Origin: Leishmania martiniquensis
Lineage: Eukaryota > Euglenozoa > Kinetoplastea > Trypanosomatida > Trypanosomatidae
Direction of reading: 5' to 3'
DNA length: 64,000 nt
Assembly: GCF_017916325.1 (NCBI RefSeq)
Contig: NC_090136.1
Span: 64,501-128,500, forward strand
Every line of letters starts with the position of its first letter. The first letter of the stretch is position 1. Position numbers and translations under genes: made by a program. This document shows positions 47,933 to 57,400 of the stretch, piece by piece. Below the pieces are notes generated by a model. That model worked only from the letters and a program-made list of their open reading frames with translations. It was not told the DNA's origin and searched no databases.

Positions 47933-49693
47933 ATGGAGACGACGGCGATTACCACCACCACTAAGCCGTACAACCCGTCGGCGTCCATCTACGATGCCTG
48001 GGAGGAGACACTGTTGCCCTTTCTCGTCCCAGCGGTGGTGCTCAGTAGCTGGCCTGTGTTGATGCTATTTCGAGAGCGTAACCGTACCCCTCTCAAGCTG
48101 CTCGCGATCGCTGCGCTCGTCTCGCTGGCCGATGGCCTCCTCGGCAGCTGCGCGTTTCCGCTGCAGCATCAGTACGCCTTCTCGCCCACCGCCAACTCGG
48201 CCCTCTTCTATGCTGGGACCGTTACCTACTGGTTAAGCGGCGCAGCTCTGAGTCCACTGATGGAGCTCATGGGGTGTCGGCGCTCCTGCATGGTGCTGGC
48301 CATTGTTGGCGCTGCCGGGGCATGGGGCAGCGGGCAGTGCGTCGTTTTTCTCACTTTGGTAGGGCGCATTGCCAGCGCGGCAGCCACGTCTGGGCTATCG
48401 ACGTGGGTCGAGTGCGCGCTCTACCACGAAGGGCGCGTGCACCGTATTCCTGCCACGGCCGCTGCCGCCGCGGACAGCAACCGTGGCGAGGAGCTCGGCG
48501 GTGGCGGTACGCTCACACTATTCCACCAGTTGCGCCCTCTCATGCTGCTCTTCTCGATGGTCGCATCTCAATACGTCATGGTTGTGACACCAACGGTGTC
48601 GCTGGCGCCGTGTTGGGCAGCATTTCTCTGCTACATCGGCGTTTTCGTCGCCGCGTGGAGTCTCGCAGCTCTGCCGGGAGCCACTGTGAGTGGCTCGACC
48701 TGGTCGATGACGGCAGCTCCCCTCAGCGTGAACGGCAGCGGGAACGGGGCACCTTCGAAGAGGGGGAGCGCAGAAGATGCGCTGTGGAACGGCTCCGGGC
48801 TTGAGGGCGCAACGGCAGTGCTGCTGCCGGGGGTGGCGCTGAAGTGCGGTGGCGTAGGCGGCTCGCGAATGCCGGCACCGCAGCGGATACTGCGGCACTA
48901 CATGCACGCCTACAGTACCTCGATCCGGACGCTGTGCCTGCCGCGCTACGTTGCCCGTCACATCGTGGACATCGTCTTTGGCGCCGCTTTCATCACGGCA
49001 TCTTTGCTGTGGGTGCCAACGCTGGAGCTGTACGACGACAGCGTCCCGTTCGGTTTCGTTTTTAAACTTTTCATGATCGCCACGCTCCTCGGCAGCACCT
49101 TCTCACTCCCGGTGTGGGCCGTCGGCGGCGCCGAGGCGGCGCTGGTGGCCCTTCTCAGCCTCAGCGAGCGCACCCTCTCCACCTCGCGCGACTACGCCAT
49201 CCCCGTGACGATTATGCTGAGCGGCATCGTGTTGCACCTCACGTACGGCTGCGTCCTGACCACGGGCAGCCTGTGGCGCGCCGAATACCCCGCCGCCAGC
49301 GCACCACTCACACTCCTATCCATGATGAAGGCCTTTACCGGCATCCTCGGATGGGTCTTCCTCAATGCCATAGACGGCAAGTATGTGGAGGACGCCTTCG
49401 TGTTCGAGGCGCAGTGGGTGTGGCTGCTGATGTGGGTGGAGGCGGTGGCGCTGACGCAGTACATCGTCGCGCGCATGGCCCCCGTTGACGACTTCGACGC
49501 TAACGGCGCTGTTACTGCCTGCGGCATGGCGGCCGAGCTGCGCAAGCGGGATGATAGCGGAACCTCCAAGGACCCCAGCGGCCGCCTGGCAAGCGGAGCG
49601 GCGGCGGCGGCGGCAGGGGGGACGACGGTGTATGTCCCGCTCGATACGCATGCGCACCCGCCGCACGATGACGCGGAGTCCCCAAAGGCATAG
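47933..49693 (+). CDS. MFSD5-like major facilitator transporter
   Basis: The 586-residue membrane protein belongs to the MFS family with MFSD5 (molybdate-anion transporter) similarity. Diagnostic blocks are GCRRSCMVLAIVGAAGAWGS, LVGRIASAAATSGLSTWVEC followed by ALYHEGRVHR, and FGAAFITASLLWVPTLELYD with GFVFKLFMIATLLGSTF. These align with the GRKNSCVLF, VGRALGG, and LWTPVLxxxGxPLGxxFSSFM regions of human MFSD5. Around eleven or twelve hydrophobic segments are visible. A long Gly/Ala-rich loop at about 180-200 and a Ser/Asn/Gly-rich loop near 245-285 are inserted. The C-terminal tail has an Ala run and is cytosolic. Substrate is not deducible. Confidence 0.85.
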   Translation: METTAITTTTKPYNPSASIYDAWEETLLPFLVPAVVLSSWPVLMLFRERNRTPLKLLAIAALVSLADGLLGSCAFPLQHQYAFSPTANSALFYAGTVTYWLSGAALSPLMELMGCRRSCMVLAIVGAAGAWGSGQCVVFLTLVGRIASAAATSGLSTWVECALYHEGRVHRIPATAAAAADSNRGEELGGGGTLTLFHQLRPLMLLFSMVASQYVMVVTPTVSLAPCWAAFLCYIGVFVAAWSLAALPGATVSGSTWSMTAAPLSVNGSGNGAPSKRGSAEDALWNGSGLEGATAVLLPGVALKCGGVGGSRMPAPQRILRHYMHAYSTSIRTLCLPRYVARHIVDIVFGAAFITASLLWVPTLELYDDSVPFGFVFKLFMIATLLGSTFSLPVWAVGGAEAALVALLSLSERTLSTSRDYAIPVTIMLSGIVLHLTYGCVLTTGSLWRAEYPAASAPLTLLSMMKAFTGILGWVFLNAIDGKYVEDAFVFEAQWVWLLMWVEAVALTQYIVARMAPVDDFDANGAVTACGMAAELRKRDDSGTSKDPSGRLASGAAAAAAGGTTVYVPLDTHAHPPHDDAESPKA

Positions 49694-50148
49694 ATTGCTT
49701 TCGCTGGCAGTGAGCTCTCGAGCGTAGCGGCATGAAAAATGCGAGGGGAGGGTGGGGGGACCGTGGCGGCGGCTGAAAGGCAGTGCTGCGCCGGGTGCGT
49801 TGGGGTAGCGGAGCGGGTGCGCAACAGCGGGGAGGCGGTGGACAAGCGGTAAGTGGTGAATGCGGATGGGAAAGCAGCGATGGCTAGAGCGCCTGAGCTG
49901 CTTATGCGCCGACGCATCGGCAGCGCCCTCGCACTCTTCTTCCGTCTGCTCGCTTGAGTGGGAAGGGAGGGGAGGGGGCTATTCACGAGCTTCGCAGCAT
50001 GCGGCCATCTCGCGTGGTTGTGCCTCGCTCACACGCAGACAGACACACGCACGTGCGCGCGCTGCCGCTTCCCCTCCCCTCCCCACCCAAGCGAAGCCTT
50101 GAGCAAAGCCACCAGCGGACGAGCGAAAAGAGGCCGATGATGCCCGGA

Positions 50149-50204
50149 GCCCGCGGGTGCGTCGGCGGCGGGGGGATGGGGGGAGGGGGGACGCACCCGC
50201 GGGC
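50149..50204. repeat. Perfect 15-bp inverted repeat with G-rich 26-nt loop
   Basis: The left arm is 50149-50163 (GCCCGCGGGTGCGTC) and the right arm 50190-50204 its exact reverse complement. The loop has three runs of five or more G on the plus strand, so it could fold as a hairpin or as a G-quadruplex. Confidence 0.8.
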
Positions 50205-50707
50205 CTTATGTGTGCTGAGGAATGCGTCGGGTTGCCCTTCTGTGTTCGCCTCCGCCTCCGCCTCCCTCTCCTCCGTGTCCAGGCCACACAGGTGCTTGGC
50301 GAAGCGGGAAAGCACCCCCCCTCTGCCGCCTCCTCGAGGAGGCGTTGGCCGAGGCGACGCATCGAGCGATGGGAACACTTATCTTCTCGGGCACAGAGGG
50401 AAAGGGCGTTGTCCGCCGTACGTATGGTCACCGCCTCGAGGCATCGGCTCATGGCATGACCGGTAACGCGACGAGGTGGGGGCGCACTTTTAACACAAGA
50501 CGGTGACACTCTTCCGCACCAGGCGCACGCCCATCACACGCTTGAGGAAAAGGGGGCTTGTGCTCGCCCTTGTCGACAGAGCAGGCAGGCAGCCGATGGC
50601 GGCGGCAGACGTATCTGCCCCATGGCAGGGACGTGACGCAAACTCAACAAGGAGAAGGGCCACGTCGCCCCCCCCGCACACACACACACACATCAGCCCC
50701 GCTGCGG

Positions 50708-51065
50708 GTGGAGGAGATGCAGAGGGCCTACAAGGAGCTCTGCCGCACCCACCCGCGCGCCGCGCTCTTCCTGAAGCTGGCGTGGCACTGCGCCGCACGA
50801 GCGGGCGACCTGGGGACACTCCTGACAAGGGACGTGCACATCTCCGCACTCTCGGAGAGCTCGCCGACGGCCTCAGTGAGTATCATGATCCGCTATGGAA
50901 AGGGTGCGAGGTTCCGCAGGCCCTATGCGATAGGGACGCGATTGCAGCGAGAGGACGCGGCCCTGCTGCTGAAGCTGGTGAGGAGCCGAGGCCCAACGCA
51001 GCGCCTGTTTGCGGACGTGACGAGCCTCCGCGATCAGGTGCGAGCAGCGCTGCGCCGCGTGAACC
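50708..51065 (+). pseudogene. Tyrosine-recombinase-like fragment (DIRS/TATE type relic)
   Basis: The frame reads VEEMQRAYKELCRTHPRAAL, FLKLAWHCAARAGDLGTLLT, then RDVHI, a hydrophilic gap, SIMIRYGKGARFRRPYAIGT, and DAALLLKLVRSRGPTQRLFA. The pattern of a helix, AxRAGDLxxL with its catalytic Arg, then a beta-turn Lys in YGKGARF, is the N-terminal half of a tyrosine recombinase catalytic domain as found in DIRS-like retroelements and the Leishmania TATE elements. The His-Arg-His-Tyr region does not follow; the frame runs into Pro-rich repeat (AAAPPPPSTTP). It is therefore a broken or decayed copy. I place no protein function on it. Confidence 0.55.
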
Positions 51066-51607
51066 CTGCGGCGGCCCCACCCCCACCCTCCACCACCCCT
51101 CATACACACATACACAGAGAGAGGAGGGCAGTGGGCCCTTGCCACAATGCACGCTGAAGGGTCTGACCTTCCCCGTGTCGTCACCACCCCCACCCACCAT
51201 CGCCGCCGCCGCCCCGCGGGAGTGTTGGGATGGACACGGCATTCGAAGAACGCGCACATCGGCGCACGTTTCCGTCCTTTTTTTTTCTTTCCTCCTTCTT
51301 CCCATTCGCAGCGCGCCTATTCGCTCACCTTCTTCGCCACCCCACACCCCACCTCGTCTCGCCCACTAGCGGGACATGTGCGCATATGGAGCAGGGTCAG
51401 GGTGCCGATGGCTGCCGGCTCCTCCTCTCCGGCACCCTACGTCTTCACATGTCGCTGCCGCCCTCTCGCATCTCTTCACACGTTGGCGCACTCGCTCAGG
51501 CTGACCCTTTCCAAGTGCATCTTCGCTGCATCACGCAGGAAGCGCGTCCCTTCGCGCGAATCTGATGTGCCCGCGTAGTTACCGCCGTGTGCACGCGATC
51601 AGCTCAC

Positions 51608-51650
51608 GTCATCGCCTCCTCCCCCCTCTCTCTCTCCCTCTTCCACCCCC
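51608..51650 (+). promoter_or_regulatory. Polypyrimidine tract upstream of nicotinamidase
   Basis: The tract is CCTCCTCCCCCCTCTCTCTC-like. It is of the right type and distance, but a downstream AG cannot be chosen among several. Confidence 0.4.
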
Positions 51651-51942
51651 ACCCCACCCCATCCACTGCCGCTACCGCGCATCTGCCGATCCGTCCGCGT
51701 GCGTGCATTTGTGTCTCTTCACACACACATACATAAACACGCATATACATATATATACATACATATATGTATTGGTATACATATATATATATTGCATCGG
51801 CTCTGCCCTCGCCACCGCCTTCGCGAGCAGCTCCACAACCCCAACAGCGCACCGTTGCACTCCGCCGCAAAGTCAGTGTTGTGTGTGTGTGTGTGTCGAT
51901 CCAGCATCTCTTGCGCTATCCTCTGCCTCGGGAAAGCACGAC

Positions 51943-52617
51943 ATGACGTTCACAGTGACCATTGCCGACGCGGCCACGCCGCCGTCCAAGCCGTCGACGC
52001 CCCTGCCGCCGAGCGTCATCGTCAGCGGCTCCACCGATGCGCTCATCATTGCCGACATGCAGGCAGACTTCCTGACGGCCGAGGGCTCCCTCACCGTCAA
52101 AGGAGGTGAAGCCCTGCTGGCAGGCATCAACGCCGTGTCTGCCACGATGCCTTTTCGCTACCAAGTCGCTACGCAGGACTGGCATCCGGCAAGTCACTGC
52201 TCCTTCGTTGCCCAAGGCGGGCCGTGGCCCTCGCACTGCGTGCAGGGCTCGGCGGGAGCGCAGCTACACGCTGAGCTCAACACGCAGCGTATCAACGCTG
52301 TCATACGCAAAGGCGTTTCCCCGCAGGCAGACAGCTACTCAGCATTCCTGGACGACAACGGGTCGCCGACGGGCCTCGCTGGGCTGCTGCACGCGATCGG
52401 CGTTCGCCGCGTGTTTGTGTGCGGGGTCGCCTATGACTTTTGCGTCTTCTTCACCGCGATGGACGCGTGCAAGAGCGGTTTCCAAGTAGTGTTGCTGGAG
52501 GACTTGACAGCCGCCGTGGACGACGCGTCGTGGGAGGCGCGAGCCGCGGAGCTGAAGAAGGCTGGCGTTTCCCTGCTGTCGAGCTCTGCGCTCGTGGCGG
52601 AAGGCGCACCGGCGTGA
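51943..52617 (+). CDS. PNC1: Nicotinamidase (NAD salvage)
   Basis: The 224-residue protein is a nicotinamidase converting nicotinamide to nicotinic acid, an essential salvage step in Leishmania, which lacks de novo NAD synthesis. Catalytic residues are visible: Asp38 (IIADMQADFL), Lys123 (VIRKGVSPQADSYSAF) and Cys167 (CGVAYDFCVFF). The metal-binding residues are Asp79, His81 and His85 in ATQDWHPASH. About 30 residues precede the usual domain start and look non-conserved. A longer frame upstream begins before ATG 51943 but is CA-repeat derived. The L. infantum enzyme is the best known relative and its gene lies on chromosome 1, agreeing with this window. Confidence 0.94.
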   Translation: MTFTVTIADAATPPSKPSTPLPPSVIVSGSTDALIIADMQADFLTAEGSLTVKGGEALLAGINAVSATMPFRYQVATQDWHPASHCSFVAQGGPWPSHCVQGSAGAQLHAELNTQRINAVIRKGVSPQADSYSAFLDDNGSPTGLAGLLHAIGVRRVFVCGVAYDFCVFFTAMDACKSGFQVVLLEDLTAAVDDASWEARAAELKKAGVSLLSSSALVAEGAPA

Positions 52618-54419
52618 GCGAGGGGCGAATTTGGGCGAGCGGGGGAAAAAGGGTGACGATACGGCAGCGAAGCACCTATGTGCGCGGTCTTCCAATAGCG
52701 GTGGTGTTGTTGCACCTTCCTCACCCCTCCCCCCCACGTGCTCGACCCCGCCCCCCTAGTCCCCGCCCGTCGCTGCGCTTGCACAGTCCCTTGGGCAGAC
52801 GAAGCCATGTCGCTCGTCAGCATGGCCAGCTCGCCCAGCACTCTTATCCTCGATCAGTTGCTCCTTGTGTCGGGCGTGCGTATGTGTATGTGTCTGTGTG
52901 TGTGTGTGTGTTTCGTCGAATCGCATTCGGCTTCCTGCTGAAAAAGCGATACCGTATGGCGCCGTTGGCTGGCACATCGCTGCATCGACCCCACCGCCTG
53001 CACTCACTGGCATCGAGCCGTTTAAGCGGGTGTCGCGCGCATACGCAGCGCAGGGCCCACCGCGTTCATCTCCCTTCCCCACACCTGAGCGCGCACCTAC
53101 GCACACACAGAAAGAGAGAGCGAGAGGCAAGCGTACCCGCGGGTTGGGAAGTCGCACGGATACAGCGCGGCGCCAGCGATTGTTTGTTCTTGGACAAGCA
53201 GCGATGCACCGAAGGAGGCGTCCTGCGACGCCCTCCACCCCCTTCCTCCTCCCCCCCCCGTTTTTTTTTGCCGGTATGTGTGTGTGTGTGTGTGTGTGCT
53301 CTCGGGCATCGTGAGAAGACGAGGGAAAAGGCCTCTCAAGGAGGATGGGGGGTGGAAGGGGCGGCAGCGGCGGCGCTGTCGTAGTAGGAACGCGCGTCTG
53401 TGTGTGCGTTGCAGGGGGGAACGCCTTGTCAGCCTTCGCCCGCCTCCTGCGCTCGGGCGAACGAAATATAATATAAAAAAAGGCATGTGTCCATGGAAGC
53501 ACTACAGGCGAGGTGAGGGAGGGAATGGCAGTCAGCACCGGCGCGATTCGCGAGCGCATTCGTGGTGGTATCCGCCGCACCCTTCTGTCCCCCGACACAC
53601 CCCCACCCGCCCACGCATACGCATGCTCACCCTCACTCTCTCTCTGCCTCTCCTCGCCTGTGTCCTTTGCCCACCACCCTCTCGCCCACCCTTGGGTGTG
53701 GGATTCGGTACATCAACGCCTCCCCCTCTCCCCTCCCTCACACACTCACCCACCCACCCACCCACCACCACCCCCACACACGCACACGCGCGGACGGATG
53801 AACGGGAGACGAAAGCTGCAACAAGAGCGAAACAGCATCATCACTGTCCCTGTCCCTTATCCCCCTCTCCCTCCCCTCTGCCTGCCTGTCTGTGTGTGTG
53901 TGCCTATACCACGATCAAATATATATATATATATATATATATTTAACGACTGTTTCTTCTCCCTCTCTCCCTCTCACTCGCACGCGCGCGTGTTCGTGTG
54001 TCTTCAACAGCCACACACACACACACAGACACAGACCTTCTCCTCCCCCTCTGTCTGCTCCCTCTTCTCCCCACCACCACAACCCCTCCAACACCTCACA
54101 CATACACATACCTTCCGCTCTCGTTGTCTGCGCTGTGTGTATGTCGGTGTGCGGTAAGCAACTGGGTGTGTTTGTCCTCGTCCCGTAGCGCGTCGATCAC
54201 AGCCGACGGCAAGAGCGAACGATTCTCTTTGTGTGCGTGCGTCAACGTTTTTTTTTGCGAGCGCGCACGCGACGGTCTCGAAGGCGGGCCGAGAGAGAAA
54301 AGTGGCGGGGGGCGGAAGCAGCGAAAAGGGCGAAGTGAGCACACGTACGCACAAGCAGAGACGCCTCTTGTGTATTTGTGTTCGTCAGCAGCGCGCAGGA
54401 GCGTGTCGGTGAGTGCTGC
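52618..54419. other. Long intergenic spacer with simple repeats, no gene seen
   Basis: It contains GT repeats at 52884-52910 and 53276-53299, a CA/C-rich region near 53738-53790, AT tract at 53919-53942, CA at 54012-54026 and a T-run at 54249-54256. Several low-complexity frames exist, none credible. Confidence 0.6.
53919..53942. repeat. Alternating AT tract
   Basis: About twelve AT units in a row, followed by a T/C tract that might serve splicing of the next gene. Confidence 0.8.
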
Positions 54420-57400
54420 ATGTCAGACCTCGCCACTGATGAGGGGAGGACCCCCCGACAGCAGCCGCCCTCACCGGCGAAACCGCAACCGCCAACTGAG
54501 ACGCGGCTGAACGCGAACGCCAAGTCTTTCACTCCGTCTGCCTGTGGTGGTGCACCACTGCCACAGTCAGCGGCTGCGGCGGCGACCCCTGCCCAACCAT
54601 CTGCGAAGGAGCCGCAGGCCACGCGCCGCGCAGGCGACAAGACGCCGCCGGCCGGGTCAGGCGCCAAGGGGCCACAAACGAGCGGCGCGCAGAAGTTGGC
54701 GCCGCCACCCACGCAGCTCCCCCCAGCGCCGTCCGGTGGAAAGAAGAGCGCGACAATGATGCCGGCGCCCCCGCCGCCGCCGCCGAGGTTCCAGGAGATG
54801 GGGGGCATGGTCCCTGGTATGCCACCCCCGATGCCGGGCGCCACACCGACCGGATACATGATGCCGTCAAGTTTCATGCCGCCGCCGCCGCCCATGATGA
54901 TGTCCCCGCCGAATGGGGTGGTGTTCCAGCCGCCCGGCGCGCCTGGAATGCCGCATCACCATCATCACCACTCCGCAGGCATGGCGGCGGCGCCGCCGCC
55001 GCCGCCGCAGCAGCAGCAGCAGCAGCCCCAGCCCAGCATGATGCCTCTGTGGATGCCGCCGCCACCGACGCAGCAGCAGCACCATCACCACCAGCACCAG
55101 CAGCCAGGCATGATGATGCCCATGAACAACATGATGCCCATACCCATGCACTTGCCCATGGGCGCCGCCTCTCCCGCCATCTCGCCGGGCCAGCGCAGCA
55201 GCGGCCCGCAGCAGTCGCTCCCGCCACCGCCGCAGCAGCACCAACAGCAACAGCACCAGCAGCAGCCGGGCATGCTGATGCCCTTCTATTCTCCGCCGCA
55301 GGGGCCGATGCCGCACATGACGGGCATGCCGCCTCCCGCGCCGGGCATGATAATGCCACGCGCACCTCCTGCGGCCTCTGGAGCACCGGCAGGAGGCACC
55401 ATGATCCCACCGCCAGGAGCGGGGGCCGCCGCGGCTGCAGCGATGATGGCCCCTCACTCGCACCCGTCGCACAACTATTCATACGCCGGCAACAAAGGGA
55501 CCCCCGGCACCAACACAGGCGCCAGCACCAGCGGCCTCAACAGCAGCCACACCATGAATAGCAACTGTCAGAGCCACATGAGCACGGGCATGTCACCTGC
55601 GGCGGGCAGGCCCGCCCTCATGTCGATCCCGCACCAGCCGTCGCCACCCATGATGATGATGGGTCACAGCGGGGGCCCTATGATGTCTTCCGGTGGGGCG
55701 GCAATGCCGCCACCTGGAATGGCGACGCTGCCGCCGCCGCCGCCGCCACCCCCGCCGCTGCCGCCGTCCGCCTCGGCGAATGCGCGTGTGAGCGTTGGCA
55801 ACGCGATGTTGGCCGCTCTGAACTCGAAGGAGCCGCCAAAGTTCTCCTGTGTGCTGCTGTCCGGCATCCCGGCGGTTGGCAAGACGACGCTTGGCCGCGA
55901 GCTGGTGAACAGCCTCAAGACGGACGGCATGGGCTGGGCATTCTTCAGTGGCGCCGACTTCCTCGCCGAGCAGCAGGGGAAGCGCTCCATCTGGGAGACG
56001 AAGAAGGACGTCTTCGACGCGCTCAGCAGCCGCCTGGACGAGTTGCTGGAGAAGCAGCAGAAGGACCGCAGCATCAAGGGCCTTGTCATTGACAAGAACT
56101 GTAAGGGCATCGAGGATGTTTACTACCTTAATGCGCTTCTGCTCTCAAAGAACATTCCGTTCGTTGGCATCGTGGGATTGGAATGCGCAGACGACGACGT
56201 GCTCGTCCAGCGCATGGGCGGCGACGACTATCTCAAGGAGAAGCTGAAATTTCACCGCGTCATTCACGCCCGTATCGTGAGCCTCGCCAAGAGCGCGGGC
56301 ATGTACCGATACGTGGATGCCACCAAGAGAAAGGAGGAGGTGGTACAGATGCTGCGTACGATGGTGCTCGGCTGCTGCGCGCAACCGCCGACGCGGAGCA
56401 TTGACAACCAGCAGTACGACGACTCCCGCGCGAACGTCATGGTGGACGATTACAAAGAGTACAGCGAAGTGCTCACGCACCTGTGCCGCTGCGTGAACAA
56501 CCGCGGCTCGCAGTTTCCGGGCAGCACCGACCTCGTACCCTTTTCGGAGCGGGAGATGAAGGACAAGGGCCGCATCAACTCCATCAAGAACCGCTACGGC
56601 GTCCGCCGGAAGGTGGACGGCCATCGCTACCTGCTTATCTACCGCGAGAGGAAGCTCTACCTGGTGCCGCCACACATGCGGGCGGTGTTGCAGATGCCGT
56701 CTAAGGCGTGGATCGGCAGCCGCCTCGACAGCGAGCACGTCAGCACTGTGGTGCTCGAGGGCGACCTCACGCGGCTAAACCGCGACTCCCAGAAGGAGCT
56801 CTTCCTTGCCTACGACGCGCATTACTGGAGCGAGGCAGATCAGCCAAGCAGCAACAAAATGATTCGCATGACCTTCTCTGAGCGGCAGGCCTTCCTCGCC
56901 GCGAACCTGTGCAACGAGTCGAGCGCATGCCTTGCGCAGGACGGCGTCGAGTGCGTTGTGGTGCACCAGCCGACGCAGAAGTTGTCGGAGGCGGTCGACA
57001 TGCTCGACTCGGAGGAGTACCCGAGCGACGGTCTCGTCTTCCAGCCTGTCAACCCCATCCACCGCAGCGATCACGTCTTTGTATGGCAGCAGCCGTCCTG
57101 CGTGACGGCCGACTTCCGCGTCGGAAAGCTGCTCGCCACGCGCCCGCCGTCCGAGACCGAGAGCGATGGCATGGTGGCCTCGCTAAAGGGCGCCACGAGC
57201 GAGTTCCGCCGCAACGCGAGCGGCGCCGCCTCGCCGCCGCCGCAGCAGCAGCAGCACCAATCGCTGCCACTGGCAACCCGCCGCGGCAACGCCGACGCCT
57301 TTGCCGAGCACCCCGCTCGCACTTTCACGCTTGAGGTGTACGACAAGACAGAGAAGATGTACGTCCAGTATGAGAACGCCACCGTCGAGGTGCGTCACCC

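Larger units (their letters stand above)
49694..51942. other. Long intergenic spacer with tyrosine-recombinase relic and G-rich hairpin
   Basis: This spacer of 2.2 kb holds a 15-bp inverted repeat with G-rich loop (50149-50204), the recombinase-like fragment (50708-51065), a T-run near 51275-51283, CT-rich sequence at 51610-51650 and AT tracts at 51745-51794 just before nicotinamidase. The sequence between 49700 and 50700 is complex, not microsatellite, and may belong to the same relic. Confidence 0.6.

Noticed and set aside
50708..51157. Intact recombinase gene
   Set aside because: The C-terminal catalytic His/Arg/Tyr region is absent and the frame passes into Pro/His repeats, so only a fragment is supported.
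51565..51942. 126-codon N-terminal extension of nicotinamidase
   Set aside because: Made from CA/AT repeat sequence and a pyrimidine tract; the conserved domain starts well after ATG 51943.
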